Positions 17,419 through 24,338 of a stretch of 64,000 nt of DNA are shown here, in pieces (the stretch's first letter is position 1; every line of letters begins with the position of its first letter). This stretch comes from Physcocola sp002396385 (GTDB lineage: Bacteria; Bacteroidota; Bacteroidia; Bacteroidales; Paludibacteraceae), in the NCBI GenBank assembly GCA_946535435.1, contig CAMNDM010000004.1, forward strand, positions 1 to 64,000, written 5' to 3'. The notes beneath the pieces were generated by a model that made no database searches, was not told the DNA's origin, and saw only the letters and a program-made list of their open reading frames with translations. Made by a program: the position numbers and the translations under genes.

Positions 17419-17463
17419 ATCGTCGTGTCGTAGATAGATGGTGCCCATCTAATCTATAGGAAA

Positions 17464-17496
17464 AACGCCCTGTCCCCATCGGTCAGGGCGTTTTTT
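17464..17496 (+). terminator. Terminator after C10 protease gene
   Basis: AACGCCCTG / CAGGGCGTT stem with T6, identical to the hairpin at 15849-15882. Confidence 0.85.
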
Positions 17497-17634
17497 GTGT
17501 CCCAACCGTTTCTCCCTTAGCGTCCTTTAGCCGATTAATAAATGAAGTCTCAAAACAACTCGTTCGTCAGAAAAAATGCCAAGAAATATGTTGCATAACA
17601 TGTAGATGGGGAAAGTAAATTGCGCGAAATGATG

Positions 17635-17642
17635 TATTTTTG
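17635..17642 (+). promoter_or_regulatory. -7 promoter element
   Basis: TATTTTTG matches TAnnTTTG, 125 bases before the lipoprotein gene at 17768. The intergenic stretch 17497-17767 shows nothing else. Confidence 0.4.
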
Positions 17643-17767
17643 TCTTGTATAATTCTATCGACCGTAAATGTGGCTTCCGCCGACTTGCCGAAAAAATGAA
17701 GAATTGCGGAGGTTGTTTACCTTTTTAGGTTGTGTTGGATATTTGTAACTAATAAACATAAAGAAAA

Positions 17768-18247
17768 ATGAAAAAACTTCTTACCCTTTCTTTGGCCGCC
17801 TTCTCTATGGCTGGCTTCGTTGCTTGCGACGACGATGACGACGAAAACAACAACAATAACATTGTACAACAAACTGAGGTGGTGACGCTTTCTGATGGAT
17901 CAATGTGTACTGGTAGCGCTTATGATTTTGATCTGTCTGATGGCGATAACGCAAATGTTCGTGTGTTTGACTACGAGGTGAATGCCGATTCGGCGAGGCT
18001 GAAAATTGTGGTGCACGGTTTTATTGGTGCTTGCGACGACCGGATTGACCTCTCTGCAAAGGTGAATGACAATTTCATTAAGATTGATGCTGACGTTACC
18101 CCTGGCTATGCCGATTGCATGTGCAATAATGACGCCTACATTGTTTTAGGCCGTGTCGGAAAACGTACCTACACCGTCGACGTGTTGGGTAAAGAGGTGA
18201 TGATTGACGCACGGGAAAGTCGCACGGGCAGTTTCGAAATTGAGTGA
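17768..18247 (+). CDS. Surface lipoprotein, unknown function
   Basis: A 159-residue lipoprotein. The signal peptide ends at Cys20 (AGFVAC), followed by a run of aspartates, then Glu and Asn, an extreme form of the acidic export signal that sends lipoproteins to the outer face in Bacteroidota. The rest is a small beta-rich domain with paired cysteines (GACDDRIDL, YADCMCNND). No family recognised. Single gene with its own promoter and terminator. Confidence 0.7.
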   Translation: MKKLLTLSLAAFSMAGFVACDDDDDENNNNNIVQQTEVVTLSDGSMCTGSAYDFDLSDGDNANVRVFDYEVNADSARLKIVVHGFIGACDDRIDLSAKVNDNFIKIDADVTPGYADCMCNNDAYIVLGRVGKRTYTVDVLGKEVMIDARESRTGSFEIE

Positions 18248-18322
18248 ATGGAATGTTGAAGGTGTGCCTGATTATAAAACAATAATTGTGGCAGCCTCTG
18301 TCTACTTTCTACTTTGATGAAT

Positions 18323-18356
18323 CAACGCTCTGACATTTTGTAGTCAGAGCGTTTTT
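18323..18356 (+). terminator. Terminator of lipoprotein gene
   Basis: AACGCTCTGA / TCAGAGCGTT with a T-run. Confidence 0.85.
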
Positions 18357-18393
18357 ATGTTCTTTCACAACTTATGGGAAACAGGCGATAAAA

Positions 18394-18421
18394 AAGTTGG
18401 CACGTTCTTGTGTGCCAACTT
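18394..18421 (-). terminator. Terminator of a collapsed - strand locus
   Basis: AAGTTGGCAC / GTGCCAACTT with T6 on the - strand. The locus it once served is only the ATPase remnant at 18422-18545. Confidence 0.75.
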
Positions 18422-18545
18422 CTAAATACGCCCTGTCGATGCGTTCATATTAGCATATTGCACTATAAAAGTGCAGAAATTTGGATAAAATTGCACTTTC
18501 GTGGTGCAATCTTTAGTGTTTTTGATTGAAAAAGTGGTCGATTCT
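18422..18545 (-). pseudogene. Collapsed copy of a DUF4143 ATPase locus
   Basis: 18456-18545 is near-identical to the promoter region of the ATPase gene at 18858-20033 (compare 20063-20153), including both 33-bp-spaced repeat units. It is joined directly to a ~35-base piece (18428-18463) that matches the interior of the same gene (19336-19371, codons for YANMNASTGR). The junction falls in CAATATGC, present at both parent positions, so a former second copy seems to have lost ~700 bases by microhomology deletion. Confidence 0.75.
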
Positions 18546-18555
18546 GGGGGAGATA

Positions 18556-18745
18556 CCGTCTTCCAGACGGGTGAGTGGTTACAAGGATGCGGTGAGATAG
18601 CGGCACTGCTGGAGGTGCTGCGCTTCATTTTTTGAGCTTGTGTTGGCGATTGGCAGGGTTGGCTCGTAGCGTTTTCCAAACGCCCTGGCGGCGTGGTGGG
18701 TTCCGGGCACGTAGGAATGGCGGGGACCATTCCTACATACCCGGT
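18556..18745 (+). repeat. Structured interspersed repeat, copy 2
   Basis: Hairpin C (18556-18570), the shared tail (18571-18628), hairpin A GCGTTT-tcc-AAACGC (18669-18683), and hairpin B with outer CCGGG/CCCGG (18703-18707, 18740-18744) and inner 10-bp stem (18711-18720, 18727-18736). The order C-tail-A-B is a circular shift of copy 1, as expected if units once stood in tandem. Confidence 0.8.
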
Positions 18746-18857
18746 TCGGGGAGGTATAGCGAGAGGTGTGGTTAGGTGGTTTGTAACTCAGTACAAACTA
18801 TACAGTCATTCGTTTTTCCGTGAATTACGTTTTCAAGAAGTCCGTTTAATACAGCCT

Positions 18858-20033
18858 TTAATAGTTCAGGCCGAACATCCAAATAGGAATTACATTGCCA
18901 GATCCATATTCAATGTCGTCTTTAACAACAAATCCGTTTGCTATGTTTTCAATCTGTTTTTGGCCTTTGTTTTTCCCTCCAATTTCGAAAGTCAGTCCGT
19001 CAATTTCAAAATCAGACTTTTTTGACAGCAGCACACGGTTATGGACACGCATCTGGTTTAGGAAGAAGGTTTCCCTGATGTTTCCGATGTTAGAGGCTTC
19101 CTCACCCAGCACATAGGCTAAGTTCGGATTGTCTAAATAGACTTTCTCCACTTTCCCTAACCCCATGATGCCGTTGGTGGTATCGCGCAACAGGGCAATC
19201 ATTCCCGCATGCTCCATATAGAGGAAATAATCGGTCAAATCGTTCCTACTGACGTTTACCATTTTGGAAATCTTATCCATAACGGGTTTGAATGGCACGC
19301 TCATGGCAACGATAGACAGCAGTTTTTTCAATTTACGCCCTGTCGATGCGTTCATATTAGCATATTGGGGAATGTCGACCTCCATGGTAAGATTAACGAC
19401 CTGGTTCAGTCTGATCTCGAAAAGGGGTTCCTTCGCAAATGGATAATACCCCTTTTGTAAATAGTCTTTGAAAAAAGGAAGGGGATGCGGTAACCCTTCA
19501 ATAGCGAACGGCGCGTTTTCCACAATTGTAGACAAAGGGATAACAGGAACGCTGATGTTATGGAACATTGCGAGATATTCGCGGAAAGAAAGTCCCTGCA
19601 TAGTGTAAATGGGTGCTCTTCGGCTTAAATCGGCCTCCCCCCTTGTGATATCAAGGACGGAAGAACCGGTAAAAGATATTTTCAAGTCTGGGTGGGTGTC
19701 GTATATCTGTTTGAGTTCTTGTGACCAGTTTACATACTTATGAACCTCGTCAATAAACAGGTGTTGTCCGCCTTCTCTTGAAAACTGGTCAGCAAGTTCA
19801 ACGAGCGAATGTGTGGAAAACCACGTATTATCGGCAGAAACATAAAAAAGCCGTTTTTCGTTCATGTGTTGTTTTATATACTGCAAGAACAACACGGTCT
19901 TTCCTACGCCACGAGGTCCAACAAGTCCGAACATTCGTACTTGCCAATCTATCTCGTTGTACATATACCGTGTAAAAGCAACAGGAACGTCCTGCAGCTG
20001 ATTTTGCATATAACTCACCAAGTTGGCATCCAT
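18858..20033 (-). CDS. AAA_14/DUF4143 ATPase (first of three)
   Basis: A 391-residue ATPase of the archaeal-type AAA_14 family with a DUF4143 C-terminus. Walker A GPRGVGKT is at residues 39-46 and Walker B HLFIDEVH at 91-98; a sensor-like ITFTGSSVLDI-type segment follows (here KISFTGSSVLD). The C-terminal region ends in a degenerate PD-(D/E)xK-like pattern, DFEIDGLTFEIGGKNKG. I place the start at MDANLVSYMQ (20033); the frame extends upstream but through the promoter. It stands alone, with 33-bp repeats over its promoter. The biological role of this very common Bacteroidales family is unknown. Confidence 0.8.
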   Translation of the reverse strand: MDANLVSYMQNQLQDVPVAFTRYMYNEIDWQVRMFGLVGPRGVGKTVLFLQYIKQHMNEKRLFYVSADNTWFSTHSLVELADQFSREGGQHLFIDEVHKYVNWSQELKQIYDTHPDLKISFTGSSVLDITRGEADLSRRAPIYTMQGLSFREYLAMFHNISVPVIPLSTIVENAPFAIEGLPHPLPFFKDYLQKGYYPFAKEPLFEIRLNQVVNLTMEVDIPQYANMNASTGRKLKKLLSIVAMSVPFKPVMDKISKMVNVSRNDLTDYFLYMEHAGMIALLRDTTNGIMGLGKVEKVYLDNPNLAYVLGEEASNIGNIRETFFLNQMRVHNRVLLSKKSDFEIDGLTFEIGGKNKGQKQIENIANGFVVKDDIEYGSGNVIPIWMFGLNY

Positions 20034-20050
20034 AACTATCTTCTTTTTCG

Positions 20051-20120
20051 CAAAAGTACGCATATTGCACTGTAAAAGTGCAGAAATTTGGATAAAATTG
20101 CACTTTCGTGGTGCAATTTT
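20051..20120 (-). promoter_or_regulatory. Promoter of ATPase 1 with two 33-bp-spaced palindromes
   Basis: -7 element TACTTTTG (20058-20051). Upstream are TGCACT-gtaaa-AGTGCA (20066-20082) and TTGCAC-tttcgtg-GTGCAA (20098-20116). Their TTGCAC half-sites start at 20065 and 20098, 33 bp apart. The nearer one overlaps the expected -33 region, so a bound protein would block or recruit RNA polymerase. Confidence 0.7.
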
Positions 20121-20149
20121 TAGTGTTTTTGATTGAAAAAGTGGTCGAT

Positions 20150-20178
20150 TCTGGGGGAGATACCGTCTTCCAGACGGG
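20150..20178 (+). repeat. Fragment of structured repeat (hairpin C)
   Basis: GGGGGAGATACCGTCTTCCA followed by GACGGG, the same hairpin C as in the full copies, attached to the ATPase promoter region exactly as at 18541-18570. Confidence 0.75.
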
Positions 20179-20249
20179 AGGTCGGAGTATCGCTGACGGC
20201 TTCTACCGTAACATGATTCACTCCTGCGCCACAACTCATAACACCTCAT

Positions 20250-20341
20250 CCCTTTCCCCACACTTCGAAAACATGGAAAAATGCAAAACTTTCCGTTTTA
20301 AAAGGAAGGATTTATTAAAAAGTTTCCGTTAAAAAAGGAAA
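20250..20341 (+). repeat. Orphan copy of the ATPase 2 promoter repeats
   Basis: About 92 bases nearly identical to 22118-22210, with TTTCCG units at 20290 and 20323 (33 bp apart), but no -7 element and no ATPase gene behind it. It is probably the left-over of a deleted ATPase locus. The rest of 20342-20427 shows nothing further. Confidence 0.75.
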
Positions 20342-20427
20342 GAATGGCAAACTAAGGGTGCAGACAATATCATATTCGGGCATCTCACGCAACTACTTCG
20401 AGCAAATAACAAAGGAATCCTGTTTTT

Positions 20428-21372
20428 TCACTGACGCATAGTTCCTAATCTGGTCAGCCGGGAGACTATGAGTCCTTCATATGCGCTCTTCATATCCTCG
20501 CTAAGAAAAGAATCATGTATTAGAGACTGCCATTTGGGAAGAGCCTTATGAAGACTATCCATAAGATTCAACACGATGTTTTCCCCTAATCCCATTGTCT
20601 TGGCGGCATTTAAAAAGTCAGCCATACGCAACCTTGTCTTCCGACCGGCCAAGGGTAAAGCCATTTCTTCCGTATCTTTAGGGTTAACAATCGCAACATT
20701 GAGGAGGTCATAGGCAGGCGTCAGTTTATAGCCCCCAGAAGGTCGGTAAAGAGAAAAATTCTTCAGGTGCATATCATTATTACCCGTTACAAAACAGAAG
20801 AGCAACAACTGCATAAAGTTTGTCGTGTCAAGTTTGGGGGTGTTACTATATTGGGCAATTGCCTTTGCAATCTGTTCATACGATCCCTTATATTTATACT
20901 CCGTAGGATGCTGAGTTAGTTGACACATATCTTCCATGTCAATCTTCTCTCCTTTTTTTGTACGGTCAATGCGTTTTGTAATATAGCCAAGTTTTCCGTC
21001 TGCAAGGCGAATAAGACTATGAGGCACAACGCTTATCTTTGCTGCTTCTGCTAAATGCATGGTCAAATCCTCAATCTCAGGCAACTGAGGATAATCATTC
21101 GTTTGGGGCTTGATAATATAGTTTCCCCAAAGTCCAACGATGGTCAGACGGCTGCAACCTTCATGCTTATTGAGATTCAATGATAGCTTGGGTTGCACAC
21201 CTGTCAGCGATGTTTGAGAACGGATTACCTGCTCTGCCAGTTGGTCTAACTCTTCATGGCGGAATTCCAATAAGGGAATTTCTTTTGTGCCGAAAAATTT
21301 CCGTGAACAGCCCGGATGAAAGTCTTTCTGCCCTTCTTCCAAATCCTTATAGCAATACAAACACTTACTCAT
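20428..21372 (-). CDS. hipT: HipT-like toxin kinase (HipA core domain)
   Basis: A 314-residue HipA-family Ser/Thr kinase lacking the N-terminal subdomain, which is encoded by the gene before it. A zinc-ribbon-like start (Cys4, Cys7, His19, Cys22) is followed by the Gly-rich loop SLTGVQPKLSL (55-65, ATP-binding lysine), the catalytic loop GNNDMHLKNFSLYR and the metal-binding PAYDLLN. All key residues are present, so an active kinase is expected. HipA kinases phosphorylate aminoacyl-tRNA synthetases (GltX for HipA, TrpS for HipT of E. coli). The target here is unknown. It starts one base into the stop of hipS (TAATG). The split three-gene order matches HipBST loci. Confidence 0.85.
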   Translation of the reverse strand: MSKCLYCYKDLEEGQKDFHPGCSRKFFGTKEIPLLEFRHEELDQLAEQVIRSQTSLTGVQPKLSLNLNKHEGCSRLTIVGLWGNYIIKPQTNDYPQLPEIEDLTMHLAEAAKISVVPHSLIRLADGKLGYITKRIDRTKKGEKIDMEDMCQLTQHPTEYKYKGSYEQIAKAIAQYSNTPKLDTTNFMQLLLFCFVTGNNDMHLKNFSLYRPSGGYKLTPAYDLLNVAIVNPKDTEEMALPLAGRKTRLRMADFLNAAKTMGLGENIVLNLMDSLHKALPKWQSLIHDSFLSEDMKSAYEGLIVSRLTRLGTMRQ

Positions 21373-21704
21373 TACGCATCTCCTCCATTTGTTTTAGGAA
21401 CGACACTTATTGATTCTATACATTCTTTGCAGCAAAGCAGCAAAAGCGACATTCGGTCGAGAACGCTAATGTCTGTGTTGCGGATTGCGACTTCAAGCAA
21501 CCAACCTTCGGGTATCAAGCCATCGAAGAAAGGAAACAAAACTGGGCTCACAAACGCCTTTGTCTGTAAAGGGAAAGTCAGACTTATTGGCTGTGCATCT
21601 TCTTTGGCAAGATACGTTTCATCATAACAGAAGCGATATTCTCCACCATCTTCCGTTAAAGTGCCAGCAAGGATGTTCTTCCGATAGATTTCAGCCTGTC
21701 TCAT
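21372..21704 (-). CDS. hipS: HipS-like antitoxin (HipA N-subdomain protein)
   Basis: A 110-residue protein equal to the N-terminal subdomain 1 of HipA: ILAGTLTEDG at the start, then ISLTFPLQTKAF and the signature FFDGLIPEGWLLEVA. In the E. coli O127 HipBST system this small protein, not HipB, neutralises the kinase by placing a tryptophan near its active site; Trp68 in the EGW motif here is in about the same place (inference). Start and stop overlap hipB by four bases (ATGA) and hipT by one, so the three are made together. Confidence 0.82.
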   Translation of the reverse strand: MRQAEIYRKNILAGTLTEDGGEYRFCYDETYLAKEDAQPISLTFPLQTKAFVSPVLFPFFDGLIPEGWLLEVAIRNTDISVLDRMSLLLLCCKECIESISVVPKTNGGDA

Positions 21705-21904
21705 GATTTCTTTGTCGCAGTAAGTTCATAATCAAATAAGTCAAGAAGTTGGTTTACCTTATCCATCCTTAGCGTTGGTTTTCCTTGTTCCAAATTTCGC
21801 ACAAAGCAAAGCCCAACTCCCGACTTCATGGCAAGGTCTTCTTGCGTAAGTCCATATTCCTTACGTAAAGCCTTTACCACCATCGACAATTTCGTCCTTT
21901 CCAT
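21701..21904 (-). CDS. hipB: HipB-like HTH regulator
   Basis: A 67-residue XRE-family DNA-binding protein with the HTH at GLTQEDLAMKSGVGLCFVRNLEQGKPTL-equivalent positions 19-46 and a short C-terminal tail. It should repress the operon by binding the direct repeats just upstream of its start. First gene of hipB-hipS-hipT. Confidence 0.85.
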   Translation of the reverse strand: MERTKLSMVVKALRKEYGLTQEDLAMKSGVGLCFVRNLEQGKPTLRMDKVNQLLDLFDYELTATKKS

Positions 21905-21906
21905 AC

Positions 21907-21963
21907 GGTTTTATATTACATCGCATACAAAAATACGATTTTAAATCCGTTTTACATTACATC
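21907..21963. promoter_or_regulatory. hip operon operator repeats
   Basis: Two ~16-base direct repeats differing at two or three positions, starting GGTTTTATATTACATC (21907-21922) and CGTTTTACATTACATC (21948-21963), 41 bp apart, each followed by a similar AT-rich stretch. They lie immediately upstream of hipB and are the natural HipB binding sites. Confidence 0.65.
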
Positions 21964-22117
21964 TAATATAAAAATCTTGATTTTGAGTATTTTTATATTT
22001 GTTCGAATATATTTTTTTTATCAAAAGGCCACTGCAAATCTGTTGTGCATCCTCTATCTTTTTTTCTATCAGTTTGCCAAATCGAAAAGGAGTTTACGGA
22101 TGAAGTGGCCACCTCTT

Positions 22118-22254
22118 CCCATTCCCCACACTTCCAAAACAAGGAAAAATGCAAAACTTTCCGTTTTAAAAGGAAAGATTTACTAAAAAGTTTCCGTTAA
22201 AAAAGGAAAGATTTCCGAAAAGTTTCCGTTAAAAAAGGAAAAGCTTTATATTTG
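22118..22254 (+). promoter_or_regulatory. ATPase 2 promoter with three ~33-bp-spaced inverted repeats
   Basis: Three units of the form TTTCC-N8/9-GGAAA begin at 22158, 22191 and 22223 (spacing 33 and 32). The -7 element TATATTTG is at 22247-22254, 23 bases before the ATG. The last unit covers the -33 position. 21964-22117 shows nothing recognisable apart from AT-rich sequence. Confidence 0.75.
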
Positions 22255-22276
22255 CGACATAATTAGAGGAATAGGT

Positions 22277-23602
22277 ATGAATGCAAAGGAAGTTTTTAAA
22301 TCAATCATCGCTTTGAGACAGAGCGAGATTCCCTTTCATATGACAGAAAGGGACTGTACACTGCCGCTCAACAGAAAAAAGATAATCACCATTCCTGGTG
22401 TTAGGCGTTGCGGTAAATCGTCGGTGATGGAGTTGACCGTCAACCAGCTGGTCGAGAGCGGGGTCCGTCCACAAAACATCCTTTGGATAGGTTTCGACGA
22501 TGAACGCATCAGCAGTATGACCACCGAAAATTTCGACGACATCGTTAAAGCCTATATGGAAATGTTTCCGCAAACACCATTGAACGAGGTTTATATGTTT
22601 TTCGACGAGATTCAGTTAAAAAGAGACTGGGAATACTTCGTCCTGAGGCTATACAAAAACTACTGTAAAAATATATACATCTGCGGCAGCAATGCGACCA
22701 TGCTTTCTACCGAACTTGCGACCGCTCTCAGAGGGTATCCGCTCGAATACGAGGTTTTCCCGCTATCGTTCAACGAGTACTGCCGATTTAAAAACATAAC
22801 GCCAAACGGGTATACCGACCAGCACAACGCTATGATGAGGAACGCCTTTAACGACTACAACGCCAAAGGTGGGTTCCCGGAAGCTGTTCTAACCGAAAGT
22901 GAGAGCGAACGGATAAAGCTGCTACAAGGCTACTTCAACACCATGCTGCTCAAAGACCTGGCCGAGCACTACAACATTAGCAACACCAATGTGGCCCGTT
23001 ATTTTATAAAAAGGATCATGAACAACGTGGGCAAACCGACCTCTATAAACGCCATCTTCAACGACTTGAAGTCGCAGGGCCTGAAGGTGACAAAAGACGA
23101 CCTTTACCTTTGGGCGAACTACGTTTGTGCCATATTTATGTTTGTCAAAGTGCCCAAATACGAACGTTCGTTGGTAAAAGAGCAACAGTCTCCGGCCAAA
23201 TACTACTGTATCGACAACGGGTTGCGCTGCGCCGTCGTACTTCCACAGAGCGACGACAATGGCAAAAACCTGGAAAACGTGGTATTCCTACATCTTTACC
23301 GGAACCGCACGCCCGGCTCCGAAATATACTATTATAAAGACAAGACCGAATGCGACTTCCTCGTCCGCAGCTACGAGCAGGTGACGCAACTGATACAGGT
23401 GTCCTGGGACCTATCGAACCCCGACACCTTCAACCGTGAAGTCCGTGCCCTTCTTGATGCCGCCACGGCCACCAACTGCAACAATCTGCTCATTGTCACG
23501 GCTGACGATGAAAGGGAATTGACTGTCAAAGACAAAACCATAAAAGTGGTCCCTGCTTGGAAATTTTTGTTGGCAAGACCTAATGGCGGGACTTCTGTTT
23601 AA
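22277..23602 (+). CDS. AAA_14/DUF4143 ATPase (second of three)
   Basis: A 441-residue ATPase. Walker A PGVRRCGKS is at residues 40-48, Walker B VYMFFDEIQ near 104-112, and a sensor segment IYICGSNATML follows. The middle has LLKDLAEHYNISN, a winged-helix-like part usual between the ATPase and DUF4143 regions. The C-terminus has EIYYYKDKTECDFLV, the acidic core of a PD-(D/E)xK-like fold, but the following strand (LIQVSWD) lacks the usual lysine, so nuclease activity is doubtful. Monocistronic; the 33-bp-spaced repeats upstream suggest specific control. Confidence 0.82.
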   Translation: MNAKEVFKSIIALRQSEIPFHMTERDCTLPLNRKKIITIPGVRRCGKSSVMELTVNQLVESGVRPQNILWIGFDDERISSMTTENFDDIVKAYMEMFPQTPLNEVYMFFDEIQLKRDWEYFVLRLYKNYCKNIYICGSNATMLSTELATALRGYPLEYEVFPLSFNEYCRFKNITPNGYTDQHNAMMRNAFNDYNAKGGFPEAVLTESESERIKLLQGYFNTMLLKDLAEHYNISNTNVARYFIKRIMNNVGKPTSINAIFNDLKSQGLKVTKDDLYLWANYVCAIFMFVKVPKYERSLVKEQQSPAKYYCIDNGLRCAVVLPQSDDNGKNLENVVFLHLYRNRTPGSEIYYYKDKTECDFLVRSYEQVTQLIQVSWDLSNPDTFNREVRALLDAATATNCNNLLIVTADDERELTVKDKTIKVVPAWKFLLARPNGGTSV

Positions 23603-23646
23603 AAGGGAATCCCGTCATTTTGTTTAAGCCGACGTTCGTCTTTTTT

Positions 23647-24054
23647 TCAAACAGTTACTTGAAGCAGCTCTTGTCCAAGCTTGTTCAGACCGTTCGCTAT
23701 TTTTTCTTCTTGTTGTTTTCTTGGCTTTGAAATGCCAGAGGCGTAGTGCGCCAGCTGTTTTTGATTGATGCCGGTGATAGTTTGCAGTGCAGAGAAAGAG
23801 AAAATCCCCCTGTAAAACTCCAACAGCGACTGCACATCGAATTTATAGACCAGTTTGTATTCACCATCAAACACAGCGGGATAGCTATCACCATCGGCTT
23901 TCGCACACTCAACGTAGAAGTCGATACTTTCCTGTACCTCTTTCTTGAACTCATCGAAATTGCCCGTGTGGGCAACTATCCATCCTGGAAGCAGTGAGCA
24001 ACTGCCACTATATCCGTTTTCTGTCCTTGCGGTTGTTATAATGACTTTTTCCAT
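23647..24054 (-). CDS. HicB-like antitoxin without recognisable HicA
   Basis: A 135-residue HicB-family protein: N-terminal degraded-RNase H-like fold (TARTENGYSGSCSLLPGWIV, then FDEFKKEVQESIDFYVE) and a C-terminal HTH (ALQTITGINQKQLAHYASG). HicB normally neutralises HicA, an mRNA interferase encoded just upstream, and represses their operon. Here the upstream 280 bases hold only a promoter (TATATTTG, 24129-24122), so the antitoxin appears to be an orphan. It could protect against HicA from elsewhere or act as a regulator. Confidence 0.7.
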   Translation of the reverse strand: MEKVIITTARTENGYSGSCSLLPGWIVAHTGNFDEFKKEVQESIDFYVECAKADGDSYPAVFDGEYKLVYKFDVQSLLEFYRGIFSFSALQTITGINQKQLAHYASGISKPRKQQEEKIANGLNKLGQELLQVTV

Positions 24055-24121
24055 ATTCTAAAATTTTATACCAGATTGTGCTTCTATACTTTTCAAAAGA
24101 GAGCCGTAGATGTCGTCCTCG

Positions 24122-24129
24122 CAAATATA
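24122..24129 (-). promoter_or_regulatory. -7 promoter element of hicB-like gene
   Basis: TATATTTG on the - strand, 68 bases before the ATG at 24054. Confidence 0.6.
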
Positions 24130-24133
24130 AAAA

Positions 24134-24166
24134 AACAGTAGTAAAGTTGCTACTGTTTTATTTTTT
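24134..24166. terminator. Bidirectional terminator between McrC-like and hicB-like genes
   Basis: AACAGTAG / CTACTGTT stem with T-rich flanks on both strands. On the - strand it would end the defence operon, just before the hicB promoter. The remaining 24167-24338 shows nothing. Confidence 0.7.
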
Positions 24167-24338
24167 CGACAACTGCCGTATAACCTTTTTTCTTATAAAT
24201 TTCAAACGTTTTTATACCATCCTAAAATCCTCGATAGTCTCTATTGTTGGTGCAACGTGCTATTTCGCCTACGGTGTTGCATAAATAAAGTGTCAACCTT
24301 GTGGTTCTATAATACTCGACAAAAATAGTCATAAGATT

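Noticed and set aside
18858..20261. Longer form of ATPase 1 starting at 20261
   Set aside because: The extra 76 codons translate the promoter repeats and hairpin C; the -7 element lies downstream of that start.
24058..24130. Possible HicA remnant upstream of the hicB-like gene (frame ending GSLLKSIEAQSGIKF)
   Set aside because: The ending and its four-base distance to hicB are suggestive, but there is no start, the frame runs through a promoter and terminator, and no HicA core motif is visible.
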